Assembly: GCF_021391495.1 (NCBI RefSeq)
Contig: NZ_CP090063.1
Coordinates: 6,014,001 to 6,078,000, forward strand
Direction of reading: 5' to 3'
DNA from: Amycolatopsis acidiphila
GTDB lineage: Bacteria; Actinomycetota; Actinomycetes; Mycobacteriales; Pseudonocardiaceae
Length of the DNA stretch: 64,000 nt
Part shown: one piece after another, positions 7,447 through 15,400 of the stretch
Layout of the letters: each line of letters starts with the position of its first letter
How positions within the stretch are numbered: position 1 is the first letter of the stretch
The notes under the pieces: model-generated
Databases searched by the model: none
What the model was told of the DNA's origin: nothing
Seen by the model: only the letters and a program-made list of their open reading frames with translations
Translations under genes and position numbers: made by a program

Positions 7447-8202
7447 TCAGGCGAACTTGGTCTTCGGGCGCTCCTGCTTCACGTCGTCCACGAAGACGTC
7501 CACCTTCTCGTCGTAGAAGCAGACCAGGCCCTGCACCTTCTGGCTCTCCGGCAACGGCGTCCGGTAGTACCACACGATGTCGCGGTGCAGCTCGTCCCCG
7601 ACGCGAACCGAGTAGTACTCCGCCGAACCCTTGTACGGGCAGTGCGTGACGGTGTCGCTCGGCTCGAGCAGGTCCAGCCGGATGTCGGTCTTGGGCAGGT
7701 AGTACCGCGTCGGCAGGCCGGTCTCGAACAGCAGCCGCGGGCTGTGCGTGTCGGCGACGGTCACGCCGTCGATCTCGATGCGCACGTGCCGGGAGCTGGC
7801 GAGGATGTCGACGCGGGTGTGCGGGTCACGGGGGTGGACGAAGATCTCCTCGTCCTCCTCGAACCAGCTGTCCATCGCCTCGAAGTCCAGCCGGATGTGG
7901 CCGTGCAGCTCCTCGATCGGCGAGTCCTCGTACTCCAGCGCCGCGTCCACCGCCTCGCGCTCGTCGACCCGGACCGTCGAGAGCTTGCCGTCGCCGCGGC
8001 TCGGGGAGTGGTAGGTGTTCGCGGACGGGACGAGCGCGTCCGGGACGAAGTCCTCACGTGGGATGTAGTAGGCGGGGTAGTAGGGGATCTCCCACACCAG
8101 CAGCGGCCGGATGGTGTCGGCGACGACCTTGCCGCCGAAGACCACCCGCACCCGCTTGGCACCGTGTTCGACCCGCACCCGGCCTCGGCCGTCGTTGCTC
8201 AT
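7447..8202 (-). CDS. Tandem DUF427 domain protein
   Basis: 251 residues holding two copies of the DUF427 fold. Repeat signatures are the paired stretches RVRVVFGGKVVADT...LLVWEIPYYPAYYIP (N-terminal half) and HVRIEIDGVTVADT...LLFETGLPTRYYLP (C-terminal half), followed by THCPYKGSAEYYSVRV. DUF427 proteins are small beta-rich proteins of unknown biochemical role. The ATG at 8202 begins just before the first repeat; a longer open frame upstream overlaps the PadR gene and lacks similarity. The gene lies 28 bases downstream of the PadR regulator gene on the same strand and could be co-transcribed with it. Confidence 0.85.
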   Translation of the reverse strand: MSNDGRGRVRVEHGAKRVRVVFGGKVVADTIRPLLVWEIPYYPAYYIPREDFVPDALVPSANTYHSPSRGDGKLSTVRVDEREAVDAALEYEDSPIEELHGHIRLDFEAMDSWFEEDEEIFVHPRDPHTRVDILASSRHVRIEIDGVTVADTHSPRLLFETGLPTRYYLPKTDIRLDLLEPSDTVTHCPYKGSAEYYSVRVGDELHRDIVWYYRTPLPESQKVQGLVCFYDEKVDVFVDDVKQERPKTKFA

Positions 8203-8230
8203 GCTGGCTGCAACCACGGCCGCCGCGGGG

Positions 8231-8746
8231 TTATTTCTCCGGCAGCTGCTCGCGTGCCCAGTCCGCCCACTCCCGGTGCATCGCGGTGAAGCGCAGGCCC
8301 CATTCCAGAGCCAGCCTGCCGTACACCGCCAACGCGTTGTCGCCCCACTCGAGCTGCTCGTCCAGCTTGCGCAGCGACTCGTGGTGCTCGGTCGCGACCC
8401 CGGCGGTGGTGGCGAGGAAGGCCCTGGCCTCGTCGGGTTCGAGCGCGTTGAGGAAGAACACCCGCAACAACAGGTCGTCACGACGGGTGCGCGGGCGGGT
8501 CTCGAGCAGCCAGTGCCGCAGCTCGGCCCGACCCTCGTCGGTGATCGCGTAGACCTTGCGGCCCCGCGGCCCCTCCTCCACGACGGTGATCAGGCCCGAG
8601 TCCGCGAGCTTGGCCAGCTCGCCGTAGAGCTGGCTCTGGGTCGCCGGCCAGACGTTGCTCAGCGAGACCTCGAACTTCTGCATCAGGTCCCAGCCACTGC
8701 CGGGCTCCTCGGACAGCAGGCCGAGCACAGCGTGTCGAAGACTCAT
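8231..8746 (-). CDS. PadR family transcriptional repressor
   Basis: 171 residues. N-terminal winged helix typical of PadR: MSLRHAVLGLLSEEPGSGWDLMQKFE, then WPATQSQLYGELAKLADSGLITV (recognition helix) and a wing at GPRGRKVYAITDEGRAEL. The C-terminal half is the helical dimerisation region of the PadR_C type. It is divergent from a membrane protein/carotenoid oxygenase pair with an 18-bp inverted repeat between them, so it most likely represses that pair and itself. The inducer is unknown; PadR proteins generally respond to small aromatic or amphipathic compounds. Confidence 0.92.
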   Translation of the reverse strand: MSLRHAVLGLLSEEPGSGWDLMQKFEVSLSNVWPATQSQLYGELAKLADSGLITVVEEGPRGRKVYAITDEGRAELRHWLLETRPRTRRDDLLLRVFFLNALEPDEARAFLATTAGVATEHHESLRKLDEQLEWGDNALAVYGRLALEWGLRFTAMHREWADWAREQLPEK

Positions 8747-8760
8747 GCACGCAGCATACC

Positions 8761-8817
8761 TTCCAGTCTTGACATGTCTAGTTCTGACCCTCTAGTTTCG
8801 ACATGTCAAGACTGGAA
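8761..8817. promoter_or_regulatory. PadR operator with divergent promoters (18-bp perfect inverted repeat)
   Basis: TTCCAGTCTTGACATGTC (8761-8778) and GACATGTCAAGACTGGAA (8800-8817) are perfect inverted copies separated by 21 bases. Each arm contains TTGACA, a consensus -35, facing outward across the spacer: on +, TTGACA 8769-8774 and TAGTTT 8793-8798 are 18 bases apart. Each arm also contains the palindrome GACATGTC. A PadR dimer on each arm would block RNA polymerase on both strands. Confidence 0.75.
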
Positions 8818-8833
8818 TGTCGAGGAGCGGACG

Positions 8834-9397
8834 ATGAACTACCTGCGGAGTTTCGCCCCCTGGATCGTCTACGCGGCGGTGGCGACCCAGCTCGACTGGC
8901 GCTACAGCGCGCTGGTCGGGTTACTGCTCTCGGCAGGACTGGTGGTGTGGGAACGCCGGGAGCGCAGGCCGTGGGACTCGATGGTCATCGAGCTGAGCGC
9001 CGCGGTCTTCTTCGGGTTGCTGGCGGTGTTCGCGTTCGCCGATCCGGGCTCGGCCGCGAGCGACCAGGTGGTCACCATGTCCTCCGCCTGGCTCGCGCTC
9101 ACCGCCTGGGGCTCGCTGGTGATCGGGCGGCCGTTCACGCTCGGCATCGCGCGGCAGATGGTGCAGCCGCAGCTGTGGCGGAACCCGCTCTTCCGGCGGA
9201 CCAACGTCGTCATCACCGCGGTGTGGGCAAGCGCTTTCACGATCGAGGCGCTCGCACTGGGCTTCCTGCTGGCGTTCGCGCCGCACGCCACCGCCGCCGT
9301 CGTCACCTTCAAGGTCGCCGGCTTCGCCGTCCCCGTCCTGTTCACCATCCGCTACCCGCGGATCGTCCGCGCCCGCGCGCTGAAGGAGCCCGCATGA
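8834..9397 (+). CDS. Multi-pass membrane protein paired with carotenoid oxygenase
   Basis: 187 residues with about five hydrophobic helices (roughly 8-22, 27-40, 53-72, 85-100, 122-175 in two spans). No known enzymatic motif seen; the overall look is like the small integral membrane proteins related to septation protein A. GAGGAG lies six bases before the ATG. It is the first gene behind the PadR operator and overlaps the carotenoid oxygenase gene by 4 bases (ATGA), so the two are made together. A role in presenting or exporting the lipophilic substrate or product is a guess. Confidence 0.75.
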   Translation: MNYLRSFAPWIVYAAVATQLDWRYSALVGLLLSAGLVVWERRERRPWDSMVIELSAAVFFGLLAVFAFADPGSAASDQVVTMSSAWLALTAWGSLVIGRPFTLGIARQMVQPQLWRNPLFRRTNVVITAVWASAFTIEALALGFLLAFAPHATAAVVTFKVAGFAVPVLFTIRYPRIVRARALKEPA

Positions 9398-10659
9398 CCC
9401 GCACGAGCTTCCACCTCAAGGGCAACTACGCCCCCGTCGCCGACGAGCTGACGGCGTTCGACCTGCCCGTCACCGGTGCCATCCCGCCCGAGCTGACCGG
9501 CTGGTACCTGCGCAACGGGCCCAACCCGCGCGACGAGTCGGCGCACTGGTTCACCGGGGACGGGATGATCCACGGCGTGCGGCTGGAGAACGGGCGCGCC
9601 GCCTGGTACCGCAACCGCTGGGTCCGCACCCGCAGTTTCGAGGACCCGTCGATGCGGCTGCGGGGGCCGGACGGCAGCCGCGACCTCACCGCGTCGCTGG
9701 CGAACACCCATGTCGTGAACCACGCCGGGCGGACGCTCGCGCTCGTGGAGTCGTCGCTGCCCTACGAGGTGACGCACGAGCTGGAAACCGTGGGCCCGTA
9801 CGACTTCCACGGCAAGCTGCACACCGCGATGACCGCGCATCCCAAGATCTGCCCCGAGACCGGGGAGCTGCACTTCTTCGGGTACGACGTGCGCGAGCCC
9901 TACGTGACCTACCACCGGGCGGACGCCGCCGGCGAGCTGCAGCTGTCCCGGCCGATCGACGTGCCGGGGCCGACGATGATGCACGACTTCACCCTCACCA
10001 GCAGGCACGTGGTGTTCCTCGACCTGCCGGTGGTGTTCGACGGCGCCCGCGACGGGATGCCCTATCACTGGGACGCCGGTTACGGGGCGCGGATCGGGGT
10101 GCTGTCGCGGGAGGACCCGCACGGCGAGGTCCGCTGGTTCACCGTCGACCCGTGCTACGTCTTCCACACGCTGAACGCGCACGAGGCGGGCGAGACGATC
10201 GTGCTGCACGTGGTGCGGTACGCGCACCTGTGGTGGCCGGGGCACGAGGACGCGCCCTCGACCCTGTGGCGGTGGACGATCGACCTGCGGGCCGGCACCG
10301 TCCGCGAGGAGCAGCTGGACGACCGGCCGTGCGAGTTCCCGCGGATCGACGACCGGCTGGCCGGTCTGGACGTCCGCTACGGCCACGTCACCGCCGGCGA
10401 CGCGCTCGTGCGGTACGACCTGCACGCCGGCGGGTCGGCGGCGCACACCTTCACCGAGGGCCGCACCCCGGGGGAGGCGGTGTTCGCGCCGCCGAACTGG
10501 CTGATCACGTACGTGTACGACCGGGCAAGGGACAGCAGCGACCTGGTGATCCTGGACGCGACGGACCTGCGCGCGCCGGTCGCCACCGTGGCGCTGCCCA
10601 GCCGCGTCCCGGCGGGGTTCCACGGCAACTGGATCGCGGACGGGCATCCCGGCGCCTGA
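9394..10659 (+). CDS. Carotenoid cleavage oxygenase (RPE65 family)
   Basis: 421 residues. The four iron-binding histidines of the family are all present: His149 (TAHPKIC), His197 (MMHDF), His258 (FHTLNAHE) and His410 (GFHGNW). WYLRNGPNP and WFTGDGMIHGV near the N-terminus are typical. The non-haem iron enzyme cleaves a carbon-carbon double bond with O2, in carotenoids, stilbenoids or lignin-type phenylpropenes. PadR control, which is often phenolic-responsive, leaves open a stilbene or phenylpropene substrate rather than a carotenoid. The start overlaps the membrane protein stop (ATGA). The last residues GFHGNWIADGHPGA end at the usual place for the family. Confidence 0.92.
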   Translation: MTRTSFHLKGNYAPVADELTAFDLPVTGAIPPELTGWYLRNGPNPRDESAHWFTGDGMIHGVRLENGRAAWYRNRWVRTRSFEDPSMRLRGPDGSRDLTASLANTHVVNHAGRTLALVESSLPYEVTHELETVGPYDFHGKLHTAMTAHPKICPETGELHFFGYDVREPYVTYHRADAAGELQLSRPIDVPGPTMMHDFTLTSRHVVFLDLPVVFDGARDGMPYHWDAGYGARIGVLSREDPHGEVRWFTVDPCYVFHTLNAHEAGETIVLHVVRYAHLWWPGHEDAPSTLWRWTIDLRAGTVREEQLDDRPCEFPRIDDRLAGLDVRYGHVTAGDALVRYDLHAGGSAAHTFTEGRTPGEAVFAPPNWLITYVYDRARDSSDLVILDATDLRAPVATVALPSRVPAGFHGNWIADGHPGA

Positions 10660-10747
10660 TCGGGCGATGGGCGGCGGCGGGTCCTGGACACGTTCTCCCC
10701 GGACTGCTAAGACAGACCAGTCTCCCTCATCGAGGGGAGGAGGACGC

Positions 10748-11068
10748 ATGCTCGAAGGACTCGAGTTCTCGCGCCGCTCCGAGCGCGGCGCCACCACCGT
10801 GGTGGTCGCCGGTGAGCTGGACGCCTTCACCGCCCCCTCGCTCGCGAACGAGCTGGACACCCAGCTGGCCCGTGCCGAACGGGACGTGGTGGTCGACGTC
10901 AGCGAGGTGACCTTCATGTCCGGCGCCGGGCTGGAGGTCCTGATGACCGCCGCCGCCGAGGCGGCGGGCACCGGGATCAGGATGCGGGTGCGCACCACCG
11001 GTTCCCGTGCCGTCGAGCGCGTACTGGAGGCCGCCGGCGGCGAGCACCTGCTCCCTCGCGCCGACTGA
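10748..11068 (+). CDS. STAS-domain protein (anti-sigma factor antagonist-like)
   Basis: 106 residues, one STAS domain. VVVAGELDAFTAPSL is the first conserved strand and helix, and VVVDVSEVTFMSGAGLEVL the second. In SpoIIAA/RsbV proteins the second motif has Asp-Ser-Ser-Gly with the phosphorylated serine first; here the aligned residues are Ser-Gly-Ala-Gly, so the usual phospho-acceptor is not in place. GAGGGGAGGAGG precedes the ATG. No anti-sigma kinase gene is next door. It may be a non-phosphorylated or differently regulated antagonist. Confidence 0.8.
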   Translation: MLEGLEFSRRSERGATTVVVAGELDAFTAPSLANELDTQLARAERDVVVDVSEVTFMSGAGLEVLMTAAAEAAGTGIRMRVRTTGSRAVERVLEAAGGEHLLPRAD

Positions 11069-11106
11069 CCCGGTTTGCCCGCCCGGCCCTGGGGTATCTC
11101 CGGGAC

Positions 11107-11301
11107 ATGACCTTGCCCGAGGAGGACCGGCTCCGCACCCTGCTGTCCGAAGTGGACTATCCGTGCGACCGCGCCGAACTGCTCCGCCAGGCCGCCGCCC
11201 ACGGCGCCGACGACGGCACCCTCGGCCATCTCGGCTGCCTGCCCGAACGCAGCTATGCCGGGTTCGACGCGGTCAACAGCGCGCTGACCGAGACCGGATG
11301 A
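11107..11301 (+). CDS. DUF2795 small protein
   Basis: 64 residues, matching the DUF2795 pattern: hydrophobic helix starts (RLRTLLSEVDYPCDRAELL) followed by DDGTLGHLGCLPERSYAGFDAV. These are small helical actinobacterial proteins of unknown role. It lies between the STAS gene and topoisomerase IB on the same strand with short gaps (38 and 18 bases) and could be in one transcript with the latter. Confidence 0.75.
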   Translation: MTLPEEDRLRTLLSEVDYPCDRAELLRQAAAHGADDGTLGHLGCLPERSYAGFDAVNSALTETG

Positions 11302-11319
11302 GACCCCCACGGAGCCGGG

Positions 11320-12339
11320 ATGCGGCTGGCCAGGAGTGATCTGTCGGCGCCAGGGATCCGGCGCCGGAAAAGCGGTAAGGGCTTTCGCTACTTCACGCCT
11401 GAAGGCGAGCCGCTGCGCGACGCGGAGACGCTCGAGCGCGTGCAGGACCTGGTGATCCCGCCCGCGTGGCGCAAGGTGTGGATCTCACCGCGCCCGAACG
11501 GGCACATCCAGGCCGTCGGCGTCGATGACGCGGGCCGCAAGCAGTACCTCTACCACGAGCAGTGGCGCCGCGAACGGGACGAGCAGAAGCACGACCGCGT
11601 GCTGCGGCTGGCCAAATGCCTGCCGAAGTGGCGCGAGCAGGTCGCGGCCGACCTGCACGAGCGCGGGCTGACGAAGACCAGGGTGCTGGGGGCGGCGCTG
11701 CGGATGCTCGACCGCGGCGTGTTCCGCACCGGCAGCGAGGAGTACGCCGAGGCCAACGGCACCCGTGGCGCGGCGACCCTGCTCAAGGACGACGTGCGGG
11801 TGCGCGGCAACGAGATCACCTTCTGCTACAACGCCAAGGGCAGCATCGAACGGACGCACAGCATCACCGACGAGGAGCTCGCCAAGGTCATCAAGGCCCT
11901 CCTGCGCGCCGATTCCGGTTCGGACCGGTTGCTGGTCTATCGCGACTCGGCGGGCTGGCACGAGGTGCACGCCGACCAGATCAACGAGCGGTTCAAGGAG
12001 ATCTCCGGCGACGAGTTCACCGGCAAGGACCTGCGGACCTGGCACGCGACGGTGCTCGCCGCGGCGGCGTTCGCGGCCGCCGGGCCCGTCAAGTCCAAGC
12101 GCGGTCTGCAGCGCACCCAGGCGGCGGTGATGCGCGAGGTGGCGGAAAGCCTGGGCAACACCCCGGCCGTCGCCAAGCGCTCCTATGTGGATCCGCGGGT
12201 GGTGCACGCCTACGAGGAAGGGTCCACGGTGGAGTCCGCGCTGCGGCGCCTCGGCGCCAAGGGCGTCCGCGGCGACCAGGAGCGTCAGGTGCTCGAACGG
12301 GCCGTGATCCGCTTGCTGTCGAAGCGATCTCATGTTTGA
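11320..12339 (+). CDS. DNA topoisomerase IB (poxvirus/bacterial type)
   Basis: 339 residues. The N-terminal domain has GKGFRYFTPEGEPL and VIPPAWRKVWISPRPNGHIQAVGVDDAGRKQYLYH; the catalytic domain has VLGAALRMLDRGVFRTGSEEY, the ITFCYNAKGS strand, GKDLRTWHATV and the nucleophile tyrosine in AKRSYVDPRVV. Active-site Arg, Lys, Arg and His positions look intact. The enzyme relaxes supercoils by a transient 3'-phosphotyrosyl link and needs no ATP. It follows DUF2795 and precedes the methyltransferase gene. Start ATG is preceded by GGAGCCGGG. Confidence 0.93.
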   Translation: MRLARSDLSAPGIRRRKSGKGFRYFTPEGEPLRDAETLERVQDLVIPPAWRKVWISPRPNGHIQAVGVDDAGRKQYLYHEQWRRERDEQKHDRVLRLAKCLPKWREQVAADLHERGLTKTRVLGAALRMLDRGVFRTGSEEYAEANGTRGAATLLKDDVRVRGNEITFCYNAKGSIERTHSITDEELAKVIKALLRADSGSDRLLVYRDSAGWHEVHADQINERFKEISGDEFTGKDLRTWHATVLAAAAFAAAGPVKSKRGLQRTQAAVMREVAESLGNTPAVAKRSYVDPRVVHAYEEGSTVESALRRLGAKGVRGDQERQVLERAVIRLLSKRSHV

Positions 12340-12367
12340 GCTGCCCCGGTAGAGGTACCAGGACCGG

Positions 12368-13018
12368 GTGTGGTTGCTGAGACTGCCCGGTGTCTACCGC
12401 CCGCAGGCGGACACCCGGCTGCTGCTGAGTGCGTTGCGGGACGCGGGGCTGGGTCGTTCGGCCCGCGCTTTGGATCTGTGCACCGGATCCGGTGTCGCGG
12501 CGATCGCCGCGGCCCGGGGCGGCGCCCGGCAGGTGACCGCGGTGGACCGGTACCTGCCCGCGGTGTTCAGCGCGCGCTTCAACGCCCGGGTGCGCGGGTT
12601 GCCGGTCAGGGTGCTGCACGGCGGTCTCACGGCCGTGCACGGGCAGTTCGACCTGATCACCGCGAATCCGCCTTACGTGCCTTCCCCGTCGGTCGAGCCC
12701 GCACAGGGCGCGGCGATGGCGTGGGACGCCGGGCTGGACGGACGGCGTTGCCTGGACGAGCTGTGCGAACGGGCGGCCGACCTGCTCGCGCCCGACGGCA
12801 CGATGCTCATCGTCCATTCCGCACTGTGCGGTATCGAGGCGACCCTGGAATCCTTACGGGACAAGGGGTTGAAGTCCTCGGTCGTCGCACGCGCGACGGA
12901 ACCGTTCGGGCCCGTGATGCGCTCGCGCATCGAGTACCTGGAGGACGCCGGCCTCATCGAGCCCGGCGAGCGGACCGAGGAGCTGGTGGTGATCCGTGCC
13001 GACCGCATCGAACGCTGA
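12368..13018 (+). CDS. HemK/PrmC-like SAM-dependent methyltransferase
   Basis: 216 residues from a GTG. Rossmann-type motif I is ALDLCTGSGVAAIAAA, and motif IV is the NPPY box (ITANPPYVPSP) of N5-glutamine and N6-adenine methyltransferases. It resembles the short HemK2/Mtq2-like actinobacterial enzymes that lack the N-terminal release-factor-binding domain of PrmC, so protein glutamine methylation is possible but the target is unknown. Its 3' end overlaps the CDGSH gene by 23 bases, so the two are coupled; convergent beyond the terminator is a diiron-oxidase-like gene. Confidence 0.85.
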   Translation: MWLLRLPGVYRPQADTRLLLSALRDAGLGRSARALDLCTGSGVAAIAAARGGARQVTAVDRYLPAVFSARFNARVRGLPVRVLHGGLTAVHGQFDLITANPPYVPSPSVEPAQGAAMAWDAGLDGRRCLDELCERAADLLAPDGTMLIVHSALCGIEATLESLRDKGLKSSVVARATEPFGPVMRSRIEYLEDAGLIEPGERTEELVVIRADRIER

Positions 13019-13199
13019 ACCACGCCGGGTGACCATCGAGCCGGGCGGGCCGGTGCTCGTCGAGGGCCCGGTCGAGCTGGAGCTGCCCGACGGCACCACG
13101 GTGTCCTCGGACCGTTTCGTGGTCGCGGTCTGCGCCTGCCGCCGCAGCCGCCGTTATCCCTTCTGCGACACCAGTCATCGCAAGAAGGTCCGTCGCTGA
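12996..13199 (+). CDS. CDGSH iron-sulfur domain protein
   Basis: 67 residues. C-terminal motif CACRRSRRYPFCDTSH gives ligands Cys46, Cys48, Cys57 and His61, the 3-Cys/1-His set of a CDGSH (mitoNEET-type) 2Fe-2S cluster. Such clusters are redox- and pH-labile and are transferred or used as electron carriers. The GTG start lies inside the methyltransferase gene (23-base overlap). A strong terminator follows immediately, and the convergent neighbour encodes a heme-oxygenase-like diiron enzyme, which could be its redox partner. Confidence 0.88.
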   Translation: MPTASNAEPRRVTIEPGGPVLVEGPVELELPDGTTVSSDRFVVAVCACRRSRRYPFCDTSHRKKVRR

Positions 13200-13207
13200 A
13201 ATGGATG

Positions 13208-13235
13208 AGAAGGGGCCTCCGCGGAGGCCCCTTCT
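13208..13235. terminator. Bidirectional terminator (28-bp perfect palindrome)
   Basis: AGAAGGGGCCTCCG followed at once by its exact reverse complement CGGAGGCCCCTTCT. It lies between the CDGSH gene (+, ends 13199) and the diiron enzyme gene (-, stop codon starts 13236) and can serve both strands. Confidence 0.8.
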
Positions 13236-14219
13236 TCATGCCCGCAGTGAGGATCGGCCCGAGTGCCAGGCCGACAGGACGTGCGTCGCGAAGCGGGCCT
13301 CGAGCAGGTTCGTCGCCTGGATGCCGAAAACGACGTCCGCCGCCAGCTCCGGTTCGTCGGCCAGCAGCCCGCCGATCACCTCGTGCCGCATGACCTGCTC
13401 GTGCACCGCGTCGGCCTCGATGTGCTCGGTGAAGAACACCTTGCAGGCGTCGGGCGCGTCGAGCCGGTTCAGCGCGCGCTCCATCCGCATCGCGCTCGGC
13501 GCCGTGGTGATCTCGGCCGCCGCGAAATGCCCCACGAGCGCACCGCGCAGCCGCCGGTGCAGCCCGAACAACGACATCAGGTTGACCACGGCCAGCATGC
13601 ACCCCGGCACGTCGTCCAGGTAGTGCAGGTAACCCGGGTCCAGCCCGGCCGCGTCCATCAGGTCCGCGTACAGCTTCGCGTGCACCCGGTCGGCGCGGCC
13701 GCCGCCGAACTCGTCGAACTCGACCGCGACCAGCGCCGCCTTCGCGCGCCCGCGCAGGCGCGGGATGACCCACGCGTGCGGGTCGGCCTCCTTGAGGTGG
13801 TAGATCGAGCGGTGCGTGAGGTACTCGCACATCTGCCACCACTCGCCCGTGTCGGCGAGGTAGTGGCTGATCCCGGTGCCGTCGATCGGTTCGACGAGCA
13901 GCTCGTCGAGCTCGCCCTGGACGTCGTCGCCGCCCGCGGTGGCCGCGCGCAGCCCGGCGAGGAACACCCGTTCCATCGAGGCACGCAGGCGCAGCAGCTC
14001 GGGGTCCCACTCCCAGTCCGGGTCCACGCCCGGAAAACCCTGGTAGTGCAGCTCGTAGCACAGGTACAGGGCGAGCTGCACGTCCTCGCCGAAGGGGTCG
14101 GCGTCGGCCACCGCGCGCAGCTCGGGGAAGTCACCCCGCTCGTCGCGGCGCAACGACTCGATGACCGCCTCGGACAACGGTCCCCGGGCACCAGGCAATA
14201 CCGCAACAGCACTCGTCAT
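13236..14219 (-). CDS. Iron-containing redox enzyme, heme-oxygenase-like diiron fold
   Basis: 327 residues. The stretches LYLCYELHYQGFPG, LVEPIDGTGISHYLADTG, EYLTHRSIYHLKEADPHAW and FTEHIEADAVHEQV carry the Glu/His ligands seen in heme-oxygenase-like diiron oxidases and oxygenases (HDO family); VEFDEFGGGRADRVHAKLY is a family hallmark. These enzymes oxidise or cleave small amino- or fatty-acid-like substrates with O2, but the substrate here cannot be told. The gene is upstream of nothing else on its strand, ends against the palindromic terminator, and lies 29 bases downstream of the GCS2-type ligase, suggesting they act in one pathway. Confidence 0.85.
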   Translation of the reverse strand: MTSAVAVLPGARGPLSEAVIESLRRDERGDFPELRAVADADPFGEDVQLALYLCYELHYQGFPGVDPDWEWDPELLRLRASMERVFLAGLRAATAGGDDVQGELDELLVEPIDGTGISHYLADTGEWWQMCEYLTHRSIYHLKEADPHAWVIPRLRGRAKAALVAVEFDEFGGGRADRVHAKLYADLMDAAGLDPGYLHYLDDVPGCMLAVVNLMSLFGLHRRLRGALVGHFAAAEITTAPSAMRMERALNRLDAPDACKVFFTEHIEADAVHEQVMRHEVIGGLLADEPELAADVVFGIQATNLLEARFATHVLSAWHSGRSSLRA

Positions 14220-14248
14220 GGCAGCTGAATACCCGTCCGGGTGTGCTG

Positions 14249-15400
14249 CTACGCGTGTCCGGTCAGCATTGTGATGAGCGCGGGCAACCCGGCCGCGACG
14301 GCGCGGCGCTGCCGCTGCGCGCCGGTGCCCTCGCTGAGCAGCCGCCGCACCTGCTCGCGCACGAAGTCCAGGTCCCCGGCCTCCTCCAGCGCCGGCCGCA
14401 CGTGCTCCAGCAGATTCACGACGACCCGTTCGGCCGGCATCTGCTGGGCCAGGCCGGGATGCACGCCGCTGCCCTCGAGACCGTCCCGTGCGGCGGTCCA
14501 CAGCGCCGCCGCGGCCACCTGCCCGGACAGCCGCGGCGCCGCCACGCCGCGGTCGAGGTCGGCCAGCGCGCGGCGCACGAGCGCGCGGCCGAGCAACGCC
14601 TGCAGCAGCGCCTCGTCGACGGTCAGCGCGGTGTCCGCGACCCGGAACTCGATGGTGGGCAAGCGTTTCGACGGGCGGGCGAGCCAGAACGACATCGACG
14701 CGTCGACCAGCGCACCGCAGTCGACCAGCCGGTCCACCTCGTCGTCGTAGGCGGCCAAATCGGGGAAGAACGGCGGGACCCCGGCGCCGGGGAACCGGGA
14801 CTGCTGCACGATCCGCCAGCTGCCGTAGCCGGTGTCGCGGCCGTGGTCGAACGGCGAGTTCACCGACAGCGCCAGCAGCGCGGGCAGCCACGGCCGCAGG
14901 TGGTTGACCACGGCGACGGCCGTCTCCCGGTCGGGCACGCCGACGTGGACGTGACAGCCGCAGGCCTCGTAGTCCGCGACCATGCCGCGGTAGAGGTCGT
15001 CGATCCGGCCGAACCGGCCGTCGTTGTCGCCGAGCGTCGCCGGTCCGGAGAGGACGGACGTGCCGGCCGCGGCGATCACCGTGTCGTGCAGCACCGCGGC
15101 CTCGTGCAGCAGGTGCCTGCCGCGCACGAGCTGCGTGCGAAGTCCTTGTGCGTCAAGGCAGATCCCGCTCGCGGCCTCGACCTGGGTGGCCCGCAGCTCG
15201 CGGTGCAGGGCGGCGCCGTCGGGCAGCGGGCGATGGCCGTCGAGCACGCGGGACGCGCGGGGAACGGTCGCGCCCGTGGCCGGGTCGAGCAGGAGGAACT
15301 CCTCCTCGACGCCGATGGTCAGTCCGGCACCGGGGGCAGCGCCTTGGTCGCCGGGCCCTGGATCACCGAGCCGTCCGTGCCGAACCGCGAACCGTGACAT
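14249..15400 (-). CDS. Carboxylate-amine ligase, glutamate-cysteine ligase family 2 (second copy)
   Basis: Up to 383 residues. GVEEEFLLLDP is the conserved GCS2 metal motif, with QVEAASGICLD, GCHVHVGVPD, LLALSVNSPFDHGRDTGYGSWR and PTIEFRVADTALTVDEA following in order. It would ligate a glutamate-like carboxylate to an amine with ATP. The start is uncertain: the family N-terminus begins LTIGVEEEF, where the in-frame codon is CTG at 15322 (overlapping the upstream stop as CTGA), while the nearest ATG is at 15400 and would overlap the upstream gene by 82 bases. It is only distantly like the copy at 4.5 kb and is flanked by a Rieske-flavoprotein and a diiron enzyme. Confidence 0.85.
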   Translation of the reverse strand: MSRFAVRHGRLGDPGPGDQGAAPGAGLTIGVEEEFLLLDPATGATVPRASRVLDGHRPLPDGAALHRELRATQVEAASGICLDAQGLRTQLVRGRHLLHEAAVLHDTVIAAAGTSVLSGPATLGDNDGRFGRIDDLYRGMVADYEACGCHVHVGVPDRETAVAVVNHLRPWLPALLALSVNSPFDHGRDTGYGSWRIVQQSRFPGAGVPPFFPDLAAYDDEVDRLVDCGALVDASMSFWLARPSKRLPTIEFRVADTALTVDEALLQALLGRALVRRALADLDRGVAAPRLSGQVAAAALWTAARDGLEGSGVHPGLAQQMPAERVVVNLLEHVRPALEEAGDLDFVREQVRRLLSEGTGAQRQRRAVAAGLPALITMLTGHA

